This document shows, in pieces, positions 48,050 to 61,106 of a DNA stretch of 64,000 nt. The notes below the pieces were generated by a model, which was not told where the DNA came from, ran no database searches, and saw only the letters and a list, made by a program, of their open reading frames with translations. Source of the DNA: Adenanthera pavonina (taxonomy: Eukaryota; Streptophyta; Magnoliopsida; Fabales; Fabaceae); assembly GCA_026686845.1 (NCBI GenBank), contig JAIVEN010000004.1, forward strand, positions 27,498,827 through 27,562,826. Direction: 5' to 3'. Position 1 is the first letter of the stretch. Each line of letters begins with the position of its first letter. Made by a program: the position numbers and the translations under genes.

Positions 48050-49371
48050 TGTAACACCCCTCATGACTTTGTTTTGACATTATGTGCAGAACCGGAGAAA
48101 ACAAGATGGAGGAAGGTTCAAGTGCAGGAAAATTGAGCTCCACGCTGCGGCTTGAAGCAGGGCCGCCGTGGCGAGAGCAAGTCCAATGGCATTGTTTCAA
48201 CTGAAACACGATAGAGCCGCGATGGATTTATCTGAGGCCATAGTGAGACTCAGGTTTCTGGTTTAAATCAAAAACATTTCAGATGAACAGAAAGAAAGAA
48301 ACAAAGGAAGCAACGAAGAATAACATGAGAGATCTGCTAGGGTTCGAGATTTCTGGCTTTCAAGAGTGATTTTCAGACCTCGGAAGCTTGGATTCAAGTT
48401 GGTAAGTGATTTCTACTCCTCCCTCTCCATTTTCTTCAGTTGAACTTGGGGTTTTTCGGTTATATATCAGGATTTCCAGTTTGGGCTAAAATCCACCTAT
48501 TGAAATGGATGACATGGGATTAAGGAAGTCTGTTTTAGTGTTCTTGATGCTTAGGTGTGAGTTTTAAAGGGTTTAGGTATGATTTGAGCTTAACCCTAGG
48601 TTGTTTTTTGTTAGGGCTCTTGGGAATCAGAAGTGTATGAGATTGTTTGGTATTTGAATGGTTCATAAGAGCTTAATGATGCATGAAAGGGGTGTTAGAA
48701 TCTTGGGTTAGACTAAGGTAGTTGGATTGTGATGTTTGGTTTATTGGTATATGTGGTTAATTGAGGAATTGCGATATTATGAAGGTTGTTTAGTTAACCG
48801 AAAGGGGTTCAAGTATGTTAGACAACTCGAGAAGTTCATGGAATCTACATGTGTGGTATTGACACTTCAGGTAACCAGGTGTTTGTTTGTATTGTATTGT
48901 TTATATTATATGATAGTACGTATATTTGTGTATATATGCATATTTCTTTCATACCACGATATAGATGTGTTTGTGTGTATTATTTTCCTTTATATCGTGG
49001 TATGCATACAGCTAGATGATGACTATGGTGGTTATGATGATGATTAGAGATGATGATATTGGCATGACATGACATGATGCATAAATGACATATGACATGT
49101 GATGATTATTATATGATGATACATAAGCATCACCACATGGCATTGTGAGATTGCAATATATGACGGATTGGGTGGTGACAACTATATGATATATGATGAT
49201 ATGAGATATGATTAAGGAGGATAAGGATTGGATTCCTATCACTAAATTCTCCCATATGGCCAGGGGAGTCAGGTGGTAGTGGACTGCACCTTCCCTAAAT
49301 CACCACCAATTCGAGGTGGTCCAAGGAAATGAGAGCCATGGTCTGAGCACTAGTGTAACCTTTAGGATTTG
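48050..49371 (+). mobile_element. LTR-A copy, plus orientation, 5' half
   Basis: Starts TGTAACACCCCTCATGACTT at 48050, very close to the start of the gypsy 3' LTR at 41756 (minus), and follows LTR-A to AGCACTAGTGTAACCTTT at 49371, where it breaks into LTR-B interior. Together with 46451-48049 it forms a head-to-head inverted LTR-A pair. Confidence 0.7.
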
Positions 49372-51963
49372 GAAGATATATTTCAGCTTTGCATTCCCTA
49401 AGTATTGGATTAGAAGCGAAGAAATTATTAGAAGGGCATCATGATCATAGGCTTCCTGAGAGTTAATAGGTTGAGCAAATACTCAATGCCATAACCAGAT
49501 TTCAAGTTCTACAATTAAGTATATCATATTTTGGGAAATCATCTTATTGCCTATATGTTTTAGGCAGTATGTTATTGTAGAAAGAAGGAGTTAAAGTGTT
49601 AGAAGTCACAGAAAAGGAACTAGAGAAGGATCCAAAAGGAGATCTCCTGGAGATAATATATGACAATAATATGTTTGCCATTAGTACTGAAACCCCATAA
49701 GTTCAGTATAACAAGATATGATGCAAGTATAAGGTAATGCAAATGTAGATATAAGTTAAAGGAAAAATATGTATGTATGTATGATGTCCAAGGTATAAAT
49801 TATGAAGCAAGAAAGGAGAAAATAGTGGCAGGTAATTTAGGGAATTATGAAACCTTGAGATGGTAGATTGCTAATCTTGGTATGAAAATTAGCTATAGAA
49901 AGAAATGTTTATGGCTGGAAGATCGCACAATGAATGAAATATTTCACTAGTTGCCAAGGTGGGAAAAAAGGAGGTAGCTCTTAGGGAGAAGCCCAATTGA
50001 GCAAAAAAAGATGAAATCCTTCATATGATAAAGGCCACCGAGGTGAGGTTGATGAAAGATAGCTCCCGGGGTGATGCCCAAATGAGCTAAAATTACTGAG
50101 AGGCCGAAGGATAGATTCTAACCGAGTTACCAAGAGACTATTGAAGAGTTGAAAAATCTTCCTTAAGTTGCCAAACCACTAATTAACCTTAACTAAATAG
50201 TTAAGCAAAGTATGTATGAAAATGATAATGCAGAAATATGAGAAGTGATAAAGAGTAAAGAGTAATGACCACTGCCTTAATATCATTAAAACCCCAACCA
50301 ATAAAAGCCAAGAGAATCTAAAAGCTATGCTAAGATAAGTAACAGTATTGGGTTTGAGAATATGTTTATCATGAAGGCAGAAAGGTAAGTTGAAACTTTA
50401 AGTTGACAAAAACTAGAGTAAAGAGCAAGAAGCAGTATTAGCAATGAATGAAAATGAAAATGGTGATGAGATGCCATTATTAAATAGGAAACAATTGATA
50501 TAAGAAAGATGGAAATAATAGTTGAATGGCTGAGAAATTAAAGTAGTAAAATATTCAGAGGTCACGTAGATAAGTTATGGCTTGAAAGGAAGCCACTGCC
50601 AGTATTCTATAAGGTAAATTTTGGTATGAGTACAAGCATAACCCTTAAGTATTCTATAGTTAAATGAGAAAAATGTAAAGAGTAAGAAAGGAAGATGTGC
50701 CAATTGTTAAATAAGGGGCACTATGAATTATAATTATGTCAGATAGTTATGTTAAAGTACCTGCTAAGACTACATGAATAAAAGTATAAGTAGTATAACG
50801 ATGGTTCTCAAGAATGATGTGTTAAGGTACTCCAAATCTGCAACGAGCATGAAAGATGACTAAGAATTTTTAAAATATTTTAAATAAAATTATTGACTTA
50901 CTAAACTCAGTAAATGTAGCTCATGAAATACAGTCAGTAGGTTATAAAATCTCCCGAGGGTCGCAGTAGATCCTAATAAGGCAAGTAAAGTTATGAGTGG
51001 GAGAGACCGAAAACCGGAATAAGATGAGAGATTTACTTAGTTTAGTAAGATGTTATAAAAATTTTATTGTGAAAAATTTTTCTTAGATTGCCTTACCACT
51101 TAATTAGAAGAAAAATTTATAGGAAAAAGAGATAAGAAATGAGTTTTATGAATTAAGAAATAGGCTAAACCTCCTCCCCTGAGATGATTAATCTTGATCC
51201 AATGATGACCCAAAAGGTCTATGATAATGAAAGAAAGTATGGATCAGGGTATGAGTAATAAAGTAGGGTTGAGTTGAGGATAGTAGCCTATGTTGTATAT
51301 AATAAATTTTTATGAAAAATATATTCCCACAGATAGCAGTGGTGAGTTATGCTTTCAAGATATGGAGTATGATAAGTTAAAGTGAGTTATAATCTCTATG
51401 GTTTTACCATAGAAGTTGTGAGAACACCAAGAACCTCGAGTAAAAATGAAATAAAGGATGAGTGGACTTAAAGTAAGGAAAAAGAAAAGAAGGAAAAGAT
51501 GTCCTTTCAAGTTCCATACAAGTAAAGCTAATGTAGTGAGTTTATGCTTAGTAGAAAGATTATTCATGTAAATAGCATAAAGTTATGAAAAGTAAAGAAA
51601 ATGACTGATATTGGGTGCCAATAAAGAGGCTATAGCGTAAATAAGAAAAGAAAGTTATGAAAGCAAGGATGATGATTAAGAATTGGTATCTTATATAAAA
51701 TTTTCCAATACCCCTAAGGTAAAATAAAAATATGATGCCCTCGACATTTCCCAACATGGAAGGTATTAGCCAGATCTTTCAAATACTATGAATGGAGGAA
51801 TAAGATCAAAGTAAAAAAGTTGACTTTTAAGTCATATAATTAAGATATGAAAGTATTCCTCTAGTAAAAATGTTTGGAATTGGGAAATAAACAGAAAGAA
51901 AGTATGTGATACAAGTATGTATCCAAATTTCGAGAACGAAATTTATTTTAAGGGGGAGGGAAT
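49372..51963 (+). mobile_element. Decayed interior of an LTR-B retroelement
   Basis: AT-rich, stop-filled sequence upstream of the LTR-B 3' LTR. No protease, RT or integrase motif can be read. It ends with CGAGAACGAAATTTATTTTA and the polypurine tract AAGGGGGAGGGAA (51950-51962) directly before the LTR, the usual layout of a gypsy element's 3' end. The 5' part of the element is missing. Confidence 0.55.
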
Positions 51964-54900
51964 TATAACATCCCAAGGAAATCAAAATATCTAGAAACAT
52001 ATTAGGAATTTGTAAAAACGAGCAGACACCGTTTTGCATGAAAAAGGGTAAAGAGGTAATTTTTCCCGATCGAATGGAAAAATAAGAAATTATGTTTTTA
52101 CCCCTGCAGAATTATACAAATGATATTTATGTCCCTAATTTTATTAAAATATCGTGGGATGAGATGAGAAAAATCCCTTGGGGAAAATTACACTTATTGA
52201 CCTCAAAGTTTTAGAAATTATAATTGAAACCTGGGTCAAGGGTAATTTTGTAAATATGCAAAATTACTGTCAAAACAAAACCCTCAACGAGAGAAGTCCA
52301 ATGGTATATGGCACTGAGGGTTAATGTTCAAGAATAAAGAAATAATCAGTGCCGAGTGTCCAAAAGTAACTGTAAACTGATAAAGTAAACTGTAGGCCCT
52401 ACCATTGGTTAAAAAGAAACTGGGTCAGGATATGGGCTATACACAGATACCATTTGAGAGAAGATAATTATGAAAATATAAAAAATAAAATTAGAATAGT
52501 CTTGTAGCTTAAAAATGCTAATTTATCATGAAAAACAGTTTTATCGGTATGGTTAAAAATTACCCAATTCAAGATGTATCTAGACCAGAAAAAATTGAGC
52601 AATCTTGGACACTTAAAGCACTCACTCTCCGTGTGAAAATTGGGCAGCCTTGGCAGTCAATTTTTGCCCCAAAACTTGCTCAAGAAGGAGTTGAATATTT
52701 TGCCAAAAAGTAACTTAGGCTGGTTAAGTGTTAAACATGATTAAGCTATATGATTAAGTCACTTAACCACCCATTTTCCACCCATTCGGCATGTTCACTT
52801 CCAGTAGCAAAATAGAAGAGAAAAACGCAAGGGAGAAGAGAGAAAAGAGAGAACAAAGAAGAGGGAACTCAAGGGGATTGAAAGTTTAACCATTGGTAAG
52901 TTACTTCTCTACTTCAACCTTGTTAGTTGTAAGGTTTGAAGCATAGTTCTTGGAGTAGAATTTCTTCCTCACTCCCTTAGGCCTTCAGCCAAACATGATT
53001 TAGCAAGGAAATGAATTTACAAACCATAGAACATGGGGGAAATGCTAGGATACTCATTTAAAGCTTGAATATGTTGGTAGTTTGATGTATCATGAAGTAT
53101 ATCAATTTCCTCCTATTTTCTATGATTTTTACCCAGTTACTGTTCACACTCAGAGTTGGAATTTCATGTTTTTTATGCCAAAAATGAGTTCCTCATGGTG
53201 GAAAACCTTAGAAACAAGTGATGATTTCCTGAAAAAGCTTAATAAGATTAAGAAAGTGGAATTTTTAGGTTTTTGAAGCTTAATTTGGAATGAACAGTAA
53301 CCAAGCTAGAGATGGAATTTGGTAATTTTGAGGCCATATTTGGATTCCTCATGAAAAATTACATGAAATAGAGGCATAATTCATCATGTTTGAGCTAGGA
53401 ATGAATTTTTGGTGAATTTTTTAAGAATTAGGGTTTCATGAACACTTTTTGAAGAAAGTCATGTAACCATTAGCTTGAGTAATTGTTTGATGATGCATTA
53501 GGACTTGAAGAAGCCCAAGGAAGCTAGTGGGAGCATTGGTATCAAGTGGTGGAGTAAGAGAAAGCATGAAGGTAGCAATTTACCTATTCTTGTCTTATAT
53601 TATCATGTGATTTTCAATGAATTTGATGACTTGCCTATTGTTTGATATAATCATTTGTGATGCTTTGAGAATATTGGCTAAGTTAATTGAGGGTTTTTGA
53701 GACCCCAGGATGTCCAAAGTATAAAATAAAACTCTGCCAAAATTTTTGTAAAATATTATGGCATGAATGTTTAAAAGTATCCACTTGATTTTTATGATGA
53801 TTATATGCTTAATGTGATAATATGATTGCATGAATGGTGATTGCTACTTAGATTCTTTGAATCTCACCCCTTTCAATGACTAACCATGCTAGGGAGAACC
53901 AATGCAAAAGAGTTAAGGAAGGAGCAAAAGGCATGAAGAAGGAAATGATGTTGCAAGCCATTATGTTATAATGTAAATGATTATTTGTGCCTTATTTTGT
54001 ATGAAATTGTAAAATAGTGAATAATATGTTAATGTTGTAAAATAGTGGATGTTGGGATATGAAGTTATATTCTACCAAGTTTCATACCAAAATGAGTTCA
54101 TTTGCATGGATTTTGGCAAGAAATTGCAACATAGATTGAAATAGGGCATTTTCCAGATGTGTCTATTTAGTTCACCCTTTTTCTGTTCTTAATGTAAGGT
54201 TAGGTTTATGGGATTTTTATACCAGATAGAAGGAGTCTCATTATGACACCTAATTCACACCATTTGGAGTAGTATACAATTAATGGTGATTTTTCAAAGT
54301 TAAGGTTCAGAACAGGGCAAGAATGGGAAAACTGAAAACTGAAAATACGTACTAGAAATTTCAAAGGACAACATAAAATCATATAGAGCTTCAAAAATTC
54401 AATGGTTTATATGTATAAAAATATCTATGTCTTAAGATCCATATGCCACTAATTTGGAAGTGATTGGAGTTATAGAACAAGAGATATGTAAGTTTTCCCA
54501 TAACTGTTCTAGTAAGAGTTGGATTCTAACCCTTCATGATTTAAATTAAAGTTATGCCCTATGTGAGTGAAATAAATATATAAGAAAAATATGTCTATAA
54601 GTAGACATGTAGAGCTTTCCAAAGACATAGAGTATGCATAATTTCAAACAGAATAGAATGAAATATGATTTTTCAAATTTGAGATTAGAAAACTGGAAGA
54701 TAGAAGAATGACCAAATGAACAGTAAATGTCCACGAAATTATTGTACAAATTGGCCCAATGAAGTTACTTTTTTATATTTTTACCATGTAGATCTGTATT
54801 TAATAAAATTTTAGAGACTTGAATCACCTCAAGATGAATTCTCTAGATTTAGTTATGAATTTTCAAAATTTATCAAGTAAAAGGGAAATTGCCAAATGAA

Positions 54901-55023
54901 CAGTACCCCAAATTTTGAAAAATTCTGTTTTTATTATATTATGATTCTAGTCTCTAAACCATAATGAAAGATATCTAAAATAATCTAATACATGGGAAAT
55001 AGGCCCTAATACAAGTTGTTACA
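51964..55023 (+). repeat. 3' LTR of the LTR-B element (3,060 bp)
   Basis: Starts TATAACATCCCAAGG (TG decayed to TA) right after a polypurine tract and ends CAAGTTGTTACA. It aligns by eye with the solo LTR-B at 29896-33833 but lacks that copy's tandem duplication. Internal short frames (for example 52528-52713) show no homology. Confidence 0.7.
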
Positions 55024-57122
55024 GGGGCCACGGTGAACTTACTCAGAGGCGCGGCGAGAATCGAGATTTTTGTTTAAATTTGGATCATTTCACTCGAACG
55101 GAAGAAGGAGAAATGGAGGAGAAACAAGGTAGCTCTGCTAGGGTTTGAAGATTTTGGGCATTGGGAGTGTTTTCCGACATCCAAGAGCTTCGATTCAAGT
55201 TGGTAAGTGATTTCTACTCTTCTCTCTCCATTTTCTTCAGTTGAACTTGGGGTTTTTCAGTTATAAGTTGGGATTTCCAGTTTTAGCTAAAATCCACCGA
55301 TTGAAATGGATGAAATGGGGTTAAGGAAGTGTGTTTTGGTGTTCTTATTGCTTGGATGTGAGTTTTGATGGGTTTATGAATGTTTTGAGCTTAACCTTCG
55401 GTTGTTTCCGGTTAGGGCTCTTGGGAATCTGAAGTGTATGTGGTTGAGTAGTGTTTGAATGATTTTCAAAAGCTTATTAATGCATGAAATGGGTGTTAGA
55501 ACCATGGGTTAGGCCTAAAGTGGTTGAATTGTGGTTTTGGTTAAATAGTATATTATGTTAATTGAAGAATTGTGGTATTGTGAATGTTGTTTGGCTAACC
55601 GAGAGGGGTTTAAGCATGTTGAACAACTTGAGAAGTTCATGAAATCCGTGTGTGTAATATTGACACTTGAGGTAACTGGGTGTTTGTTTGTACTGCATTG
55701 TTTGTATTGTATGATAGTACGTATATTTGCGTATATATGCATGTTTCTTTCATATCATGATATAGATGTGTTTGTGTGTACTATTTTCTATATATCGTGG
55801 TATGCATACAGCTAGATGATGATTATGATTATGATGATGATGATGATTAGAGATGATGATATTGACATGACATGACATGATGCATACATGACATTGTGAT
55901 ATGATGATGATGATTATATGATAATAAATGAGCATCACCACATGGCATTGTGAAATTGCGCTATATGGCAAATTGGGTGGTGATGATATGATGACTATAT
56001 GATATATGATAATATATATGTTAGGGAGGATAAGGAAGAAATATATATATGTTAGGGAGGATAAGGATGGGATCCCTACGAGAGAGACATGCATTCCATT
56101 TATTTCACATTACATTCATGAATTGTATGAGATATATGTATATATATATATATGTGTGTGTGGTTGTTCCCGGTTACTGAGACATTGTCTCACACTCCTC
56201 TCCCATGAACTAACCTTTCAGGTGATGGTTCTGGCACTAGTCCCAAGAAGACCAAGGAGTAGCATCAGACGTGAGGATACTAGGTCTATATAGTATATGT
56301 ATAATTTGGATAATGTATCTTATGCCAAGTAGGATAAAATGTTTTATGATCAATGTATGACATGGATAAGAATTATTATGAATGGATGTTGTATGTATTG
56401 TGTATGATGAATGGTGCTGTATATGTGGTTCGGGGTATTGAGGAGTCAGTGTGGTAATGCTTGTGAGTCCAAAGGTGGTATTGGGCCTTATCGATGTGCT
56501 TTAGGGCCTATGGCCCATCTTGTCAAATGGGGTTCAAGGGGTTCAAATCTCAAAGGAATGGTTCCTCTGAGGTGAAACCTCTTTGGACAAGTTAGTTAAG
56601 TGATTTTGGACCTATATGAATGATCTCAAGTGGTTGAATTGCCCTTGGTGGCAAATGGGAGTTGTGAGTTTTGGTCAAAAAGTGGTAAAAATGGTGTCAG
56701 GTGTCTAGAATCTCCCTACAGAGTTGGATTGAGGTGAAAGTGATGTCTATGATTAGTTTGGGACTAGATTGACTTGTAGGAGTTGGAATCAAGTCAATTG
56801 GAAGTCGGAGCATAAAGATATGCGCATCGGAAGTTCACCCTGGTATTAAAATTTTACTAGTGTGGAAAACCAGTAGGGGGCACCACGACACTAGGAAGCA
56901 GGCCGCGGCACTTGAGAGTCCAGTAGCCAGTGTGAAACAAGAGAGGCCTAGAGCGACGACGGTACCATAGCAGTCGCAGTCCCAACCCACTTTCTAGTGT
57001 TTTTGTGATGTTTTTTTGCTACCTGGTGTTTTAAGAAGTTGTTTTGAGATGTTGAGATTGTGTTTTGTTGGATTTTGAAGTTTGTAGTAGAGTTTGGAGG
57101 TGTTTTGAGGTAGGGTGTTACA
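55024..57122 (+). mobile_element. LTR-A copy with intact 3' end, 5'-truncated
   Basis: Starts about 190 bp into LTR-A (GAGGCGCGGCGAGAATC block), runs through the GTAAGTGATTTCTACTC block (55203), lacks roughly 300 bp near 56065-56085, contains the CTGAGACATTGTCTCACACT block (56178), and ends TAGGGTGTTACA at 57122. No primer site follows, so it is a solo or 3' LTR. Confidence 0.7.
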
Positions 57123-59204
57123 CACAACTCCAGACTTGTTTCGCCCGTTGTCCCGTTTTATTTGTTTTTGGTCCTTCTCGGTGAGTCTCTCCTTGGGGTT
57201 TTCAGTGAAAGGTGTTACAATGTTCATATGCATTAAATTTTGTTAATTTAGTTTTGACTTTTATTAAAGTGGTAGCATTGATTAGAGGCAAATGAGTAAA
57301 ATCACATTATTTCATTAGTTATTTATTATTTTTCTTAATTCTCATGCCAAACCTTAAAAAAAATGGGATAGAGGGAAAATCTACTTTTTCAAGTGGGCCT
57401 TCAAATAGGTTTAAAGGTCCACCTTAAAGACTTCAAATATGTCCTTAGCCTATTAAAGCCTTCATTATTAAACCAAGAAAAACTGATTTTCTTTAAAAAC
57501 ATAATATATTCTCTTTATTTCCACTTATAAAAAAGTTTCTATTTATAAATTATAAATATTTATATAAATTGTGCTTTCATGCACGTATATAAATAATATT
57601 TATGTAAACTATGTGTATTAAATGGGCTAGCCTGATAGACATACAAGCTAGGCTTTACGTAAATTTGAGTCTAGTCTTTTTACTAAACATGTAATATTAG
57701 GTCATACCCAGATTAAACCAAGTTCTAGGTTATTTGATAGGGCCCTAGCTTATTTTTATCCCTATTGATAATATACAAATTATAAAAAAAATTAAAGTTT
57801 GAAAAATTACTATTATGTAAAAGAGAATGTCAGAGAGCATCATAAATGTATTGAAGAGAGAAAAAAGATAAACTTGTAAGAAAATATTTAATGCTTCCTA
57901 TTAAATTAAAAGACCTTCTACAAAGGATAAAAAATTTGTCTTATAAATAGGAATGAAAGAAGTAAAAAAAAAGTAAAAAGGAAAACAAATAGCAAGGACT
58001 TAGAAAGTAAATTAATTACTTGGAGGGCCATTTACGATTCAATATTTGACCGTTTATAACCCAATTTAACCAATTTTTTTGAGGGATGATCCTTGGAATT
58101 GATTAACTTGTTTCTATGATCATTGAGTTAATTTTCCCTAATTAAAATGAGCTATCTAAAAAAATCAATATTTATTGTTTCTATGATCCTTGGACTTATC
58201 CTTTTTTTTAATGCTGACTTAAAATAAATAAAAAAATCTACAATGAACAGATAGCTAGGTGATGAGTAAATATGTAAACCATACTAATTATTAGTTAAAA
58301 AAGGAAATTAGTGCCAAGGACTTCAAAGTTAAATTGATTAATTTACAACATCTCTTACAACTCAATATTCGTTCATTAAATAAACTGATAAATATCCTTG
58401 GAATTAATTAAATTATTTACGTGGTTCATGACTCCATGGGATTAACTTTTCCTAATCAAAATGAGCTATCACGCTTGCTTCCAAATTCTCTTATCTCAAT
58501 TTCAATATCTCAACCGTCTCCTTTTCCTACCTTTTCCTAAGCATGTTACTTTAGATTTTGTAGATCTTTTATAGTTTTCAATTCTTACTATAAAACTCAA
58601 AATTGCATGCATGCAGTTGAACATTCATTTTTAGTTACTTATCCTTTCAATTAAAAATTTACTGTAACAATATTAAAGTATACTTTGATTGGTTTTACAT
58701 GGAATATTCACTAATCTATTATTAAATAAAAGTTGTAGCAAGTCATGACTGATAAATAGTTAAAAAAATAGATGGATATGTAATACAAGATACAAAACTA
58801 GCTATGTAAATTTTCAACAATAAACTAGAGAAGTTGATAGAGTTCTAAGTTTTTTTTTTTCTTTTGCTTTGCCCGAAGAGTTCAAATTATATTATTTATT
58901 TACACACAATACACTAATGTGGGTTTTTTAATTGTCTATTGGCAAATGAAAGATATATATGGTTTTTTTTAAGTTTTTTGGTTATTTTTCCTGTCCGCAT
59001 AATTTTTCTGATATAAAAGTAGCACATTGTTAAAATGAAAACGTCCGGTTGCTTTCTAGCCAGCTAATAAGTCTGTCTAAAATAATGATATCAACACTCT
59101 TCCCCACTAGAAACACTTCACTTCAATCACACCAACTCTAGTCGCTTTCATTCATTAATACATGATTAATGTAGATTTTCAAGATGCAATGGGTATATGT
59201 ATAT
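57123..59204. other. Host-like intergenic DNA
   Basis: AT-rich, no gene recognised. Segments at about 58225-58480 and 58665-58990 resemble 6060-6170 and 4075-4450 respectively, with shared words such as TCTACAATGAACAGATAGCT and ACATGGAATATTCACTAAT. This supports an old duplication of the Kunitz upstream region. A second GGTGTTACA word at 57211-57219 may be the end of another degraded LTR. Confidence 0.45.
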
Positions 59205-60060
59205 CACTACTGCAAAAATGATTTTTTATGTCGATTCTTTTTAATTTTTTATATTGGTTGTGGAAGTGATGTAGATTTAGCCAATGTAGAAAACATTTTT
59301 TTTTACATTGGTTGCATAAATAACCGATGCACAAATTACCTTTTTTAAAAAAAAATTAGACGAGTTTTAAGAACGCTTTTACTAACAGACGCTCCCGAAG
59401 ATTCTTTTTTTTTTTATTAAAAAGAATAAAATTTCGTTTTTTCCATTCTTGTCCCTCTATTTCAACTATTCCAATAATTCCATAATACAAAACTATTAGT
59501 GAATTAAAGCTTCTAAAATAATAAATAACCAATCAACTTTAGAGCCTAGAGTAAGTGGTTCCAAATTTCCCATCACAACCCTCATCAAAGTCAACAACAA
59601 TATAAAAACATCAAGATTTTTAACTAAATAGAATTTGTCATGATTGGCTAATAAATATTAGTGACAGGTTAACAAAACAGCAGGCTGTCCCCTGCATGAT
59701 ACTTACAATATCAAAAATGAAAGTAGATTCAAAAGTAGAGAAAGCAAAACAAACTGATTGATTAAAAAAAAAGAGAAAAAAGAACCACACACAAATACAA
59801 GGGCCAAAAGAATTTGTGTTGGATAAAGATGAAATATTTGATATCATTCACAAGAATTCACATGTTAAGACAACATTATTTATCCCAAAATAGATTAAAC
59901 TAATAGTTTTCAAGAAGTAAAAGATCTTGTGTCAGTTATATTGTTGAAAATTACGGTTGTTGTGAATATTCCATTACAAAGATAAAAGACATCAATTTTC
60001 CATTTTCTTTTTCTTTTAGGCACAATGATTTTCCACTTTGTCTAAGAGTAAGATACATAC

Positions 60061-60609
60061 CTCGTAAGTATATAGGAGTCCAAGATCTTCAAGGCAATAC
60101 AAGGTTTTGGCAAGTTCATTGGACATCCACTTATGCAGGGCCTTAAATTTATCATCCAAATCTTCATAATTACTTTGCAATGACCTTTGAAATTCTAACA
60201 AGGCATCAGACTGTCAAAACAGATCAACTTCAGCCAGTATCCTTTCATAGAAGAATAAGATTGTTATGTATATAGGGCATGAAGGTGCACTTTTGCAAAT
60301 CAACATATATTTAGAACATGACTTAGAACTACCTCAGACCACAAGGCTTCAATTTGGTTTCAAACACATAGTAGGAAATTATGCTTGATCATGGAATCTA
60401 CAACTCTCTTTTGCATAAGGGATAAAAACATCTATCTCTGTTCTATCTTCAATTGTATATATCTGTAGAAGCATAGAAGCTACATTAAAATTTAAGGAAA
60501 AAATAAAGTTTAGATACATTCAATACATGAAATTTACTAATACCTTGGAGTCCAAGATATTTTCAAGTTCTGGTATTTGACCCTTGCAATCCATAGTAGA
60601 GGGATCACC
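60061..60609 (-). pseudogene. Dicer-like protein exon fragments
   Basis: Three consecutive exons with splice sites. Exon 60609-60545 reads QIPELENILDSK. Exon 60462 to about 60335 reads IYTIEDRTEIDVFIPYAKES then CRFHDQA-stop. Exon 60210-60061 reads SDALLEFQRSLQSNYEDLDD, KFKALHKWMSNELAKTLYCL and EDLGLLYTYE, followed by donor GTATGT. This order resembles the region between the helicase and DUF283/dimerisation domains of plant Dicer-like RNases, which process double-stranded RNA into small RNAs. One in-frame TAA follows HDQA in the middle exon. No RNase III, PAZ or helicase motif is present, so no activity is expected. Assigned from memory of the family; which paralogue is unclear. Confidence 0.5.
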
Positions 60610-60749
60610 TAGAACAAAGTAATACATGGTATGCATTTACTAATTTCTTTTAATTTAATTTCCTCTTGAATCAAATCATAGGATAATTAATTACGAATTG
60701 AAATTGACTAATATTGCATTTAATATTATAAGAATTAATCACTATACTA

Positions 60750-60832
60750 ACTCGAAGCCATTGAGGTAGTGCACCCAATCCAAAATCTGAAACTTTAAGC
60801 AATCCATTAGCATCTAGCAACCAAATTTCAAG
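60750..60832 (-). pseudogene. CIPK-type kinase exon fragment
   Basis: One exon after the acceptor TATGTTGCAG reads LEIWLLDANGLLKVSDFGLG then ALPQ. CBL-interacting protein kinases have LENLLLDANGxLKVSDFGLS-ALPQ here: the end of the catalytic loop and the D-F-G magnesium-binding motif at the start of the activation loop. The Asn of the usual L-E-N-L-L-L-D is Trp with an Ile before it (EIW for ENL), which would remove the metal-binding Asn. Only about 28 residues are present. It sits between the Dicer-like and M16-protease fragments on the same strand. Confidence 0.7.
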
Positions 60833-61106
60833 CTGCAACATACAAAACACAGGTTATTTGTATTTTTGTAAAATGAAGTACAATCAAAATAGATATATGC
60901 CAATAATGTTTGTAAGATAACTTAGATCACATTCGGCAAGTTCAGTTCATCTGTTTTCAATTAAACTCTGATGGACACCCAAGAGAGGGGAAGAACCACC
61001 CCTTAAGTACAAAAATCAACCCACTTAAGTACATGACAAAGGATGTCATGTTAATGTGGGATTTAGGCATGTTGTACTATAGTAAATTAAATTGAAAAAG
61101 TAATAC

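Noticed and set aside
52528..52713. 61-codon plus-strand frame in LTR-B
   Set aside because: Inside an LTR, with no recognisable domain and no counterpart in the solo LTR-B.
56120..56165. TA/TG microsatellite as a regulatory feature
   Set aside because: A simple-sequence tract within an LTR; nothing ties it to regulation.
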